From positions 1 to 6,786 of the forward strand of contig JAOUJL010000079.1 of assembly GCA_029883255.1 (NCBI GenBank): 6,786 nt of DNA. The letters run 5' to 3'. Below, piece by piece: positions 1 to 5,949 of the stretch. Under the pieces are notes generated by a model, which was given only the letters and a program-made list of their open reading frames with translations, was not told the DNA's origin and did not search any database. The position numbers and the translations under genes were made by a program. The number at the start of each line of letters is the position of its first letter. The first letter of the stretch is position 1. This DNA comes from Candidatus Bathyarchaeota archaeon. GTDB taxonomy: Archaea; Thermoproteota; Bathyarchaeia; Bathyarchaeales; Bathyarchaeaceae.

Positions 1-1
1 T

Positions 2-190
2 GGGCCTCTATTAGTCGTCACCGAAAATGATGGAGTCGTTGAAGCAACCCGCAACATTCCAGGAGTAGATGTGGTTACAGTCAACGGTCTGAACGTTGAA
101 CTTTTGGCACCTGGAACCCATCCTGGAAGGCTCGTCATCTGGTCGAATTCAGCTTTTGAAAAAGTGGATGAACTGTTTGGAGGAAGATAG
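2..190 (+). CDS. rpl4: Ribosomal protein uL4 (L4/L1e family), C-terminal end only
   Basis: Partial gene; the 5' part lies outside the window. The 62 visible residues run in frame from the left edge to TAG at 188-190. They contain the archaeal/eukaryotic uL4 C-terminal region, with [20 protein letters not shown] followed by GRLVIW and a short helix ending in ELFGGR. In this family that region lies on the 50S surface, next to the globular domain whose long loop lines the exit tunnel. The gene sits just upstream of uL23, the standard archaeal S10-operon order (uL3-uL4-uL23-uL2-uS19). Its last codons carry the Shine-Dalgarno site of uL23. Identification is by motif and synteny. Confidence 0.9.
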   Translation, partial: GPLLVVTENDGVVEATRNIPGVDVVTVNGLNVELLAPGTHPGRLVIWSNSAFEKVDELFGGR

Positions 191-192
191 GC

Positions 193-453
193 TTGGATCC
201 ATACGACGTTATATTACATCCGGTTATGACCGAAGTTACGAGTCGCCTGCTCGAAACCGAGAACAAGCTTGTTTTTGTTGTCAGCATCGCAGCCAAAAAG
301 GCGGACATTAAACGAGCCGTGGAGGAGCTCTATGAAGTAGAGGTTAAGAGCGTCAATACTGCAATCACGTCTAAAAGCGAGAAAAAAGCCTTTGTGAAGC
401 TTCACCCCAACTATAAAGCGGTGGATGTAGCGATTAAACTCGGCATCTTATAG
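193..453 (+). CDS. rpl23: Ribosomal protein uL23
   Basis: An 86-residue 50S protein, the normal archaeal length. It binds 23S rRNA by the tunnel exit, where signal recognition particle and translocon dock. Visible hallmarks are the N-terminal HPVMTEVTSRLLE segment (residues 9-21), the core strand LVFVVSIAAKKADIKRAVE (about 26-44) and the family-typical ending with VDVAIKLGIL. The start is TTG at 193. It is the only usable start, because an in-frame TGA lies at 169-171 and no ATG or GTG lies between. GGAGGA at 179-184, inside the end of uL4, is 8 bases upstream. The gene follows uL4 by 2 bases and precedes uL2 by 13, so the three are probably co-translated from one mRNA. Confidence 0.95.
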   Translation: MDPYDVILHPVMTEVTSRLLETENKLVFVVSIAAKKADIKRAVEELYEVEVKSVNTAITSKSEKKAFVKLHPNYKAVDVAIKLGIL

Positions 454-466
454 GGAGATGTAACAC

Positions 467-1201
467 GTGGGTAAGAAAATTCGAGTTCAAAGACGTGGCA
501 GAGGGTCATCCACTTTTCGCGCGTCCACTCACAAAAGAATAGCGCCAGTTCGATATCCCTCATTTTCCAAGAAGGAGCAAGAAGATGTCATTCAGGGTCA
601 CATCATGAAGATTCTTCATGAACCTGGAAGAGGCTCGCCACTAGCGTCCGTGAAACTTGAAACTGACGAAACCTACTACACAGTTGTTCCTGAAGGCGTC
701 TATGAAGGTCAACCAATCCAAATTGGAAGCAGAGCTTCTGTGGACGTTGGTAACGTGCTTCCATTAAGCAGTATTCCCGCAGGCACCATGATATGTAACA
801 TCGAGCTTTCGCCGAGCGATGGAGGAAAAATCTCACGTTCATCTGGATCCTACGCAACGGTAGTGGCGCACACTCCTGAAGGAACTATGATAAAACTTCC
901 ATCGGGAAAAACTCGCTATGTAAATGATCTTTGTCTTGCAACCGTTGGAGTTATTTCTGGGGCAGGTCGTCTTGAAAAACCCTTCCTGAAAGCGGGTGCA
1001 AAGTTCCATTGGATGCGGGCAAAGGGACACACGTACCCTCGAACACGTGGTGTAGCAATGATAGCCGCGGTGCATCCTTACGGAAGTGGTAGAAGGGGAG
1101 CACGCAAGGTTACAACGGTATCACGGCATGCTCCACCCGGCAAAAAAGTGGGATTGATTGCAGCGAGAAGCACGGGTAAACGAAAAAGAAGAAAACGGTA
1201 A
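467..1201 (+). CDS. rpl2: Ribosomal protein uL2
   Basis: A 244-residue protein, close to the usual archaeal length of about 240. uL2 binds 23S rRNA near the peptidyl-transferase centre and helps join the subunits. It begins MGKKIRVQRRGRGS and has the archaeal core features SRSSGSYATVV (residues 123-133), LPSGKTRYV (144-152) and a C-terminal domain with RGVAM (194-198), APPGKKVGLIAARSTGK (222-238) and a very basic KRKRRKR end. The GTG start at 467 is forced by an in-frame TAA at 461-463; a GGGAGATG Shine-Dalgarno element lies at 453-460. The conserved loop after RGVAM reads IAAVHPYGSG. The key histidine (H203) is kept, but the residue before it is Val instead of the usual Asp (reported separately). 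Confidence 0.96.
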   Translation: MGKKIRVQRRGRGSSTFRASTHKRIAPVRYPSFSKKEQEDVIQGHIMKILHEPGRGSPLASVKLETDETYYTVVPEGVYEGQPIQIGSRASVDVGNVLPLSSIPAGTMICNIELSPSDGGKISRSSGSYATVVAHTPEGTMIKLPSGKTRYVNDLCLATVGVISGAGRLEKPFLKAGAKFHWMRAKGHTYPRTRGVAMIAAVHPYGSGRRGARKVTTVSRHAPPGKKVGLIAARSTGKRKRRKR

Positions 1202-1231
1202 TTTTTCACCATTAACAAAACGTTAGAAATG

Positions 1232-1240
1232 TTTAATAAA
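1232..1240 (+). promoter_or_regulatory. Possible TATA box of an internal promoter ahead of uS19
   Basis: The 73-base gap between uL2 and uS19 is long for this operon. It contains TTTAATAAA preceded by the purine-rich GAAATG, which resembles an archaeal BRE plus TATA box. A start about 25 bases downstream would fall near 1262 and leave a short leader holding the uS19 Shine-Dalgarno site. The core TTAATAAAT also occurs upstream of eS6 on the other strand. AT-rich spacers produce such matches by chance, so this is tentative. Confidence 0.3.
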
Positions 1241-1274
1241 TCCCGAGAACCAAAAGAAATGAGGAGATGGCCAG

Positions 1275-1679
1275 TTGCCTAGAGAGTTCGCCTACCAAGG
1301 TTATACGCTTGAGGGATTAGAAGGCATGTCGATGGACGAGTTTATTCGCTTGCTGCCGTCACGGCAACGGCGGAGCCTGCAACGAGGTCTAACACGAGAA
1401 CAAAGGGTCCTCCTCGAAAACATTCGAAGCGCCAAAGAAACACCAAAGGAAGGACAGAAAAAAGTCGTTAAAACGCACGCCCGTAGCATGATTATTCTTC
1501 CAGAAATGGTAGGCGTCACTGTTCTAATTCATAACGGAAAGGAATTCGTAGCTGTGGAAATAAAGCCTGAAATGATTGGGCATTATCTAGGCGAATTCGC
1601 GATTACCAACAAGATGGTCAGACACGGATCACCCGGCATCGGCGCATCCAGATCGTCCATGTATGTTCCCTTAAAGTAG
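1275..1679 (+). CDS. rps19: Ribosomal protein uS19
   Basis: A 134-residue small-subunit head protein, archaeal type with the N-terminal extension. In the family it contacts 16S rRNA together with uS13, near the A site. The archaeal signature [20 protein letters not shown] (residues 4-23) is followed by [14 protein letters not shown] (26-39). The conserved core is [15 protein letters not shown] (66-80), [14 protein letters not shown] (83-96), IGHYLGEFA (101-109) and the [13 protein letters not shown] ending (116-128). The TTG start at 1275 is set by an in-frame TGA at 1260-1262. A strong GAGGAGATGG lies at 1261-1270. No uL22 follows; the next gene is on the other strand, with 35 bases between the two stop codons. 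Confidence 0.96.
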   Translation: MPREFAYQGYTLEGLEGMSMDEFIRLLPSRQRRSLQRGLTREQRVLLENIRSAKETPKEGQKKVVKTHARSMIILPEMVGVTVLIHNGKEFVAVEIKPEMIGHYLGEFAITNKMVRHGSPGIGASRSSMYVPLK

Positions 1680-1714
1680 GAAACAATAGCAGTCAAGATG
1701 TTTATTCTACGCGT

Positions 1715-2131
1715 TTAAGCTCGATAGTCTGGTTCAGGTAACTTTTTCTTAGTTGGTGGGATTTTTGGAAGCGGAATGGGCGGGGGAATATTCAAGGTTC
1801 GGCTGATAATCACTGATTCTAGAAATACGACGTTAGAGATGGATTGAACAATAATAGCTGGTGGAGGCTGTTTTTTTGTATATGCGTTGTGAATTTCCTC
1901 AAGTTCATCTTTATTACCTTTAACTCGGGCTTTTCCCTTTACGCTGATTTGAGCAACGGCTGGCTGGTAATTTATTGTAAAAACAAAGGGAGCCTCCAAC
2001 CAATCTTCATTTTTCTTGTTTATCCCCACAATATTGAGATTAGTAGCTATTCGAACAGGTGGTAAAGGCTTGTCAACATCCCAAAAACGCTCTGCAGAAA
2101 GATTGTGAATAGAAACGTTTACGCGAACCAT
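1715..2131 (-). CDS. SecB-like protein of uncertain function
   Basis: A 138-residue soluble protein that I cannot name with certainty. It begins MVRVNVSIHNLSAERFWD and alternates likely beta strands (24-36, 46-54, 59-69), then one charged helix (KDELEEIHNAYTKK, 74-87). It ends with QSISNVVFLESVIISRTL and a proline-rich IPPPIPLPKIP (115-125). This plan (strands, one helix, a hydrophobic helix ending near a Pro-rich turn) resembles the SecB/SecB-like chaperone fold known in some archaea; that assignment is inference. The ATG at 2131 starts at the natural beginning of the first strand and has a weak GAGTGA upstream. An earlier ATG at 2164 would add 11 residues but lacks a Shine-Dalgarno site. 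It lies 49 bases after eS31, probably as the last gene of the operon. Confidence 0.6.
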   Translation of the reverse strand: MVRVNVSIHNLSAERFWDVDKPLPPVRIATNLNIVGINKKNEDWLEAPFVFTINYQPAVAQISVKGKARVKGNKDELEEIHNAYTKKQPPPAIIVQSISNVVFLESVIISRTLNIPPPIPLPKIPPTKKKLPEPDYRA

Positions 2132-2180
2132 TTTACTTTCACTCTTCAACCTTAAGGCAGTCATAGGATTTAAGCATGTG

Positions 2181-2450
2181 TCACTTGCTTTCTTCGCTGC
2201 GTTTATATCGGGTGAAGCCGCAGTGTCCGCAGGTGTAACGATTGTCGTGGTCTGCCATGAAGTATCCTGATCCGCATCTTTCGCAGAAGGGAAGAAGTCT
2301 TTCAACTCCATTTTCCCCGATCTTATAGTAGGAAAAGACACCCTTTCTTTTCTTCCTAGTCTTTTCAACTTTCTTTTCTTTGGTTTTTTTTTCAGGTTTT
2401 ACTTCGGGTTCCTCGGATTTTTCTTCCTCTTCTGTTTCTTTCTCAGCCAT
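2181..2450 (-). CDS. rps27ae: Ribosomal protein eS31 (S27ae) with charged N-terminal extension
   Basis: An 89-residue small-subunit protein and homologue of the ribosomal half of the eukaryotic ubiquitin-S27a fusion; no ubiquitin is present here. The core (about 35-85) has KGVFSYYKIGENGVERLLPF and a zinc ribbon with cysteines at 56, 59, 74 and 77 (CERC and CGHC), followed by GFTRY. Archaeal members are often only 50-60 residues. This one carries about 35 extra N-terminal residues, almost all Glu and Lys. The ATG at 2450 has GAGGGAT about 8 bases upstream, and no other start lies between it and the core, so the extension appears genuine. The gene begins 4 bases after the eS24 stop, so the two are probably coupled. 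Confidence 0.94.
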   Translation of the reverse strand: MAEKETEEEEKSEEPEVKPEKKTKEKKVEKTRKKRKGVFSYYKIGENGVERLLPFCERCGSGYFMADHDNRYTCGHCGFTRYKRSEESK

Positions 2451-2454
2451 TCAG

Positions 2455-2850
2455 CTATCCCTCTTTTTTCTCCTCTTTATTTTCCGTTGTTTCTACTTCT
2501 TCTTTCTTTTCTGCCGTTTTCGTCTCTTCCAGTTTTTCTATAGCTTCTTTCTTTTCTTCAGGTTTTTTCGGCGGTGCGTTCCTGGCAAGGATGTGTTTGG
2601 ACTCTACTAGTTTGGCATGTTCAGCTGAATCGTATGCGTTAGCTGTGCCAACGGCGATTCTCGTCCCAGTTTTTGTAGTCATTTTCCTAACATACACTAG
2701 GTCAATATCCATCTTCAGCACTGCTGCAATTTCTTTCCTCGCTTCCAAACGGGTAGGGGTTCCCCCAGCCTTTTCATGGTTAACCTTGAAGGTTATCTCC
2801 TTTCTTTTGAGCAGTGGGTTATATTCTTTGGATGTAATGCTAATTTTCAT
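2455..2850 (-). CDS. rps24e: Ribosomal protein eS24
   Basis: A 131-residue small-subunit protein with the eS24 pattern: MKISITSKEYNPLLKRKEI at the N-terminus, FKVNHEKAGGTPTRLEARKE (21-40), then IDLVYVRKMTTKTGTRIAVG (49-68) and ANAYDSAEHAKLVE (70-83). After about residue 92 it becomes a Lys/Glu-rich tail of about 40 residues, probably disordered, longer than in many archaeal members. A TTG at 2854-2856 could add two residues, but the GGAAG element at 2858-2862 is spaced for the ATG at 2850 (7 bases) and would nearly touch the TTG, so ATG is preferred. The gene follows dephospho-CoA kinase by 42 bases and eS31 follows it closely. Confidence 0.94.
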   Translation of the reverse strand: MKISITSKEYNPLLKRKEITFKVNHEKAGGTPTRLEARKEIAAVLKMDIDLVYVRKMTTKTGTRIAVGTANAYDSAEHAKLVESKHILARNAPPKKPEEKKEAIEKLEETKTAEKKEEVETTENKEEKKEG

Positions 2851-2892
2851 GGGCAATCTTCCATTGGATTGTTGATTTTTGGAGTGCCTCCA

Positions 2893-3429
2893 TTACTTTA
2901 ACTTTTCGTATTGTTGTTCCATTTCTTCCACGAGTCGGCGTGCAAGCTTCTTTTTTTGTTCCGTAACCTTAACTACAACGATTCCTACTTGTGGTTGTCC
3001 GTAAACCACTAGGGACTTTTCGGGTGCACACAACACAGCTACCAAAGTAAGGAGGTCTTCTTCTCCGTCAACCAACACCCTTGTTGTTTGCCTCTGTTTT
3101 AGAGAATCTTCTATAACGGTCCATGCTTCATCAGCTAGTGTTCCTGGAGGATTTTTTATGTGTAAGGTTCGGTTCACGTCTACTAGAATTGGCTTAACTT
3201 TTTTTCTCACAACCCGGTTGTCCACGATCAAAACGCTTGGGGAAATGCCGTTTTTTATCATGCTATTAGAAACGGCGTCACCCACAGAAATGATTCTGGC
3301 CGGCTTTTCTTCTTCGATGACCTTTTTCAGTTGTTTAATTGTTTCATCAACGGAACCTTGGATCAGCAGTCCTAATGGAGACTTTAGTTTTTTACGTAAG
3401 GCAGGTGTAAGAAAGCGTATTTTGATCAC
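2893..3429 (-). CDS. GTP-dependent dephospho-CoA kinase (DUF359 family)
   Basis: A 178-residue enzyme of the archaeal family that phosphorylates dephospho-CoA with GTP, the last step of CoA synthesis; it is unrelated to bacterial CoaE. Conserved blocks are visible in order: IISVGDAVSNSMIKNG (46-61), VLIVDNRVVR (66-75), IKNPPGTL (91-98), VLVDGEEDLLTLVAVLCAPE (118-137) and VVYGQPQVGIVVV (141-153). The Asp residues in VGDAV, IVDNR and DGEEDLL are those expected at the active site. The GTG start at 3429 overlaps the spt4 stop in a GTGA arrangement (3426-3429). No clear Shine-Dalgarno site is present, so translation probably depends on coupling to spt4. The spt4-DUF359-eS24-eS31 order recurs in archaea, which supports the call. 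Confidence 0.9.
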   Translation of the reverse strand: MIKIRFLTPALRKKLKSPLGLLIQGSVDETIKQLKKVIEEEKPARIISVGDAVSNSMIKNGISPSVLIVDNRVVRKKVKPILVDVNRTLHIKNPPGTLADEAWTVIEDSLKQRQTTRVLVDGEEDLLTLVAVLCAPEKSLVVYGQPQVGIVVVKVTEQKKKLARRLVEEMEQQYEKLK

Positions 3430-3611
3430 CTTACACGTAGCGCGTAGCGTCCTTTCTCCTCCACTTTCATTGCATGGGCTATGGCTGAGCCTTTCAGGTC
3501 AAAGATTATGACCAAGCCAGTGAAGTCGTCACTCATGGTGGCATTCTTACACTTTGGACAAGTGGACCCATGAGATATTAGGTGGCACTCTCTACACGCT
3601 TTGGAGGTCAT
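3426..3611 (-). CDS. spt4: Transcription elongation factor Spt4 (RpoE'')
   Basis: A 61-residue protein, the usual archaeal Spt4 length. Spt4 binds the NGN domain of Spt5 (NusG homologue), and the pair clamps RNA polymerase on DNA during elongation. A zinc ribbon is visible with cysteines at 6, 9, 18 and 21 (CREC and CPKC). It is followed by the family's SDDFTGLVIIFD strand (27-38) and SAIAHAMKVEEKGRYALRV (42-60). The ATG at 3611 overlaps the rpo7 stop as ATGA (3608-3611), and AAGGAG lies about 8 bases upstream inside rpo7. Co-expression with rpo7 makes sense because both act at the polymerase. Confidence 0.94.
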   Translation of the reverse strand: MTSKACRECHLISHGSTCPKCKNATMSDDFTGLVIIFDLKGSAIAHAMKVEEKGRYALRVR

Positions 3612-4213
3612 GGTTTGGACTCCTTGCCTTTTTCAGGTTCTTTTGGTTTTTCAGCCTTGGTACTCCTCATTTTTTCCAAGTCTTTCTTAATCCACTCGAT
3701 CTTCCCCAAGAAAGGCTGCCTCGCGGTTACACCGATTTTTCCTGAGCTTCTACCATGCCCAAGCGAGACCGCTGTTACGCGAACTCGTACGTGGTCTCCT
3801 GTCACAAGTTTTCTCCTCGTTTCTTTGCCCATGAGTACTCCTTGTTTTTCATCGTATGAGATGTAATCATCCATGAGTTGAGATACATGAAGCAGTGCGT
3901 CGATCGGCCCAACTCGAATGAATGCTCCGAAATCGGCTATTTCAACTACCTCTCCTTCAATCACTTCTTGAATTTTTGGGTAGAACGTGAGAAGGGAAAA
4001 TTCAGCCTTGTGGTAGGTGGCTCCGTCTCCAGGAATGATTTTTCCAACGGGGGCGACTTTAATGTTAATCACAGCTACGACGTAGCCCAGCTCCTCATCC
4101 ACCATGCCCTCATATCTCATTTTCAACTGTTCATAACCTACCGTTTCAATGGGCTTTCCAAATTTTTCTGGAGGTATACGAATAGTATCATCTAAAGTTA
4201 CAAGCTTGAACAC
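3608..4213 (-). CDS. rpo7: RNA polymerase subunit Rpo7 (RpoE', Rpb7-like)
   Basis: A 201-residue stalk subunit of archaeal RNA polymerase that pairs with Rpo4 and binds the emerging RNA. The N-terminal tip domain (1-80) has the typical MFKLVTLDDTIRIPPEKFG start and the GKIIPGDGATYHKAEFSLLTF strand region. An S1/OB domain follows (about 82-165) with GEVVEIADFGAFIRVGPIDA and LLHVSQLMDDY, ending GKIGVTARQPFLGK. After about 183 there is a Lys/Pro/Glu tail that extends a little past the usual length of about 185. The GTG start at 4213 has GAGGAG about 6 bases upstream. The gene overlaps spt4 by 4 bases and lies 55 bases after the PIN gene, a gap that may hold its own promoter. Confidence 0.95.
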   Translation of the reverse strand: MFKLVTLDDTIRIPPEKFGKPIETVGYEQLKMRYEGMVDEELGYVVAVINIKVAPVGKIIPGDGATYHKAEFSLLTFYPKIQEVIEGEVVEIADFGAFIRVGPIDALLHVSQLMDDYISYDEKQGVLMGKETRRKLVTGDHVRVRVTAVSLGHGRSSGKIGVTARQPFLGKIEWIKKDLEKMRSTKAEKPKEPEKGKESKP

Positions 4214-4262
4214 AACTACTCCTCGCTTCTGGCTTTTTTAACAGCTAGGTGTTCTGCAAGAC

Positions 4263-4271
4263 TTATTTTTA
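4263..4271 (-). promoter_or_regulatory. Possible TATA box for the rpo7-spt4 part of the operon
   Basis: The - strand reads TTAAAAATA at the end of the PIN gene, about 50 bases before the rpo7 GTG. A start about 25 bases downstream would leave a leader of about 25 bases containing the GAGGAG site. Position and composition fit an archaeal promoter, but the match is loose and the genes could equally be read through from aIF2 gamma. Confidence 0.25.
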
Positions 4272-4670
4272 AGGTATGTCACCCTCTACTTCTAGATGAG
4301 ACTTTTCCCTCAGATAAATGACGGGCACACTTATAATCCTTAACCTTTTTCTAAGCTCTCTGTCGTTTGTAGCAACTGGGCATCTCCAATCTTTTGCCAC
4401 TCGAACAATCACATCATCATGCGTCTCTTTGAAACTCTGTTCAACATTGATCATGCGACATTTTTCAGCGAGCTTGAGTGCCAACGACGCTTGTTGACGC
4501 ATTTTGGGAGAACCTTTCTCCGCTATCTTTAGAAGTTCCATGCGTGTTGGAGAAAGAAGAACGGGGTCAAACCTTTGACTAAGGAGGTTTTCTAGTTCTT
4601 TGAATATGTCTACGTGGAATTGTGAGGGGATAAAAAGGAAGTTTGAGTCCAGAATCACTTTAATTTTCAA
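4269..4670 (-). CDS. PIN-domain protein, Fcf1-related type
   Basis: A 133-residue single PIN domain, a fold of metal-dependent RNases. The acidic active-site residues are all visible: D8 in VILDSNFL, E45 in PTRMELLKI, D85/D86 in ETHDDVIVRVA and D103 in VATNDRELRKRL. The N-terminal VILDSNFLFIPSQFHVDIF pattern matches the archaeal Fcf1-related group rather than a typical VapC toxin, and no antitoxin gene is adjacent. Members often lie between aIF2 gamma and rpo7, as here, suggesting a role in RNA processing; the substrate is unknown. The TTG start at 4670 is the earliest possible (in-frame TAA at 4674-4676), with a GGGTAAGG-like site just upstream. A GTG four codons later is an alternative. Confidence 0.85.
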   Translation of the reverse strand: MKIKVILDSNFLFIPSQFHVDIFKELENLLSQRFDPVLLSPTRMELLKIAEKGSPKMRQQASLALKLAEKCRMINVEQSFKETHDDVIVRVAKDWRCPVATNDRELRKRLRIISVPVIYLREKSHLEVEGDIP

Positions 4671-4710
4671 GCCTTACCCAGCAACACCTTAAATGAAAGC
4701 CTCTGCTTGC

Positions 4711-5949
4711 TTAACCTTTTATTATTCCGTAGCCAATGAGGCGCCATCTTCCTGCAATTTTTCTGCTGATGGCTGCTCGGAAATCTTCTTCAACGCACAT
4801 GGGGCGTCCTAACCGAAGAGTAGTGTTTTCTTCTTTCATAGATACAACTTCTCCTGTGGTTATAGCGGTTCCAACATCGAGGAGAAGGCGTTCACCCATA
4901 CTTACTTTGTCGATTTGCATCAGTTCCTTTGTTCCTACGGCGCGTTCAAAAAGGTGAGTTTCTAAAGTCAACTCTGAGCGGGTTGGCGGAAGCATACTAG
5001 TCTTTCCAGCAAGGTTTCCGACGAGGCCATCAGCCTTGGTCAGAGAAGGATCTAGAAGGGTCCCGATACCTACCAACCCTCCACACATAGCTTCTTTAAC
5101 TGCTTTTCCACCCGCATAGAGACTGGCGATCTTGGTGAAAAGAGGTTGATAACTCATTTTTCCTTGTTTTTCAACTCGGATTCCGGGGCGCATCTCTATT
5201 TCGTCTCCCGATTTGAATTTTCCTTGAAGGATACTGCCGCCGATCACTCCTCCTGCTAGTTTCTCCACCGAGGTTCCAGGTTTGTTTATGTCAAAGGAGC
5301 GTACAACATACATTCTTGGAGGCTTTGCGAGGTCTCGGCTAGGAGTAGGGATGTGTTGTTGCAATGCTTGAATGAGGATATCAATGTTCACGGAGTGTTG
5401 AGCAGAAACTGGGATGATCGGTGCACCATCAGCCACCGTCCCTTTGACAAACTCAACTATCTCCTGATAACTCTCTAAAGCCCGTTTTTCATCCATTATA
5501 TCAATCTTGTTCTGAGCGATGACAAGATTCTTTATTCCTGTGATTTCGATGGCTGCTAGGTGTTCCCGAGTCTGTGGCTGTGGACAATGTTCATCGGCTG
5601 CTATGACCAGTATGGCTCCGTCCATAACGGCTGCTCCGGAAAGCATTGTGGCCATAAGGGCTTCATGACCTGGCGCATCTACGAAACTGACCGCTCGAAT
5701 GAACTCGCCGGGTGAGCCACAGTGGGGGCATGTTGGTTTAGTAGAGTAAGACTGCGGAGGTTTGCATTGAGGACATTTGTAGATGGGGGCGTCGGCGTAA
5801 CCGAGCTTGATGGTTATGCCCCGCCTCAGTTCCTCGCTATGTCTAGCTGCCCAAACACCTGTTATTGCCTTTACCAACGTGGTTTTTCCGTGATCCACAT
5901 GGCCGATGGTTCCGATGTTGACTTCAGGTTGTTTGGGTAGTTTTTTCAG
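4711..5949 (-). CDS. eif2g: Translation initiation factor aIF2, gamma subunit, with probable CTG start
   Basis: A 412-residue GTPase that carries initiator Met-tRNA to the 30S subunit with the alpha and beta subunits. G motifs: GHVDHGKTT (16-24), RRGITIKLGYADA in switch 1, DAPGH (91-95), NKID (147-150) and SAQ (182-184). A zinc knuckle has cysteines at 59, 62, 74 and 77. Two beta-barrel domains follow. No ATG, GTG or TTG lies between an upstream stop (6019-6021) and a GTG inside GHVDHGK, which would remove the first G-domain strand. CTG at 5947-5949 gives LKKLPKQPEVNI, as long as the N-terminal stretch I recall for characterised archaeal members, with GGAGG 8 bases upstream. The total matches the family length of about 410-415. 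The start overlaps the eS6 end by 26 bases. Confidence 0.93.
   Translation of the reverse strand: MKKLPKQPEVNIGTIGHVDHGKTTLVKAITGVWAARHSEELRRGITIKLGYADAPIYKCPQCKPPQSYSTKPTCPHCGSPGEFIRAVSFVDAPGHEALMATMLSGAAVMDGAILVIAADEHCPQPQTREHLAAIEITGIKNLVIAQNKIDIMDEKRALESYQEIVEFVKGTVADGAPIIPVSAQHSVNIDILIQALQQHIPTPSRDLAKPPRMYVVRSFDINKPGTSVEKLAGGVIGGSILQGKFKSGDEIEMRPGIRVEKQGKMSYQPLFTKIASLYAGGKAVKEAMCGGLVGIGTLLDPSLTKADGLVGNLAGKTSMLPPTRSELTLETHLFERAVGTKELMQIDKVSMGERLLLDVGTAITTGEVVSMKEENTTLRLGRPMCVEEDFRAAISRKIAGRWRLIGYGIIKG

Noticed and set aside
96..311. Open frame spanning the uL4/uL23 junction
   Set aside because: It crosses two clearly supported genes in a different frame and has no recognisable protein pattern.
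1680..1714. Transcription terminators between the convergent genes
   Set aside because: Only a short TGTTTATTCT is present and no hairpin or long T-run is seen, so no terminator can be supported.
2132..2368. Long N-terminal extension of the SecB-like frame back to 2368
   Set aside because: It would overlap most of the well-supported eS31 gene in another frame; the extra residues lack any family pattern, and starts at 2131 or 2164 suffice.
2380..2610. Phe/Ser-rich open frame on the + strand
   Set aside because: It is the complement of the Lys/Glu-rich eS24 and eS31 tails; long low-complexity antisense frames are expected there.
2851..2892. Small inverted repeat (GGAG, CTCC) in the gap before eS24
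   Set aside because: A 4-bp stem with a 3-base loop is too short to be meaningful.
4711..5898. aIF2 gamma starting at the GTG at 5896-5898
   Set aside because: It begins inside the GHVDHGKTT nucleotide-binding motif and drops conserved upstream residues that are encoded in frame; no Shine-Dalgarno site is suitably spaced.
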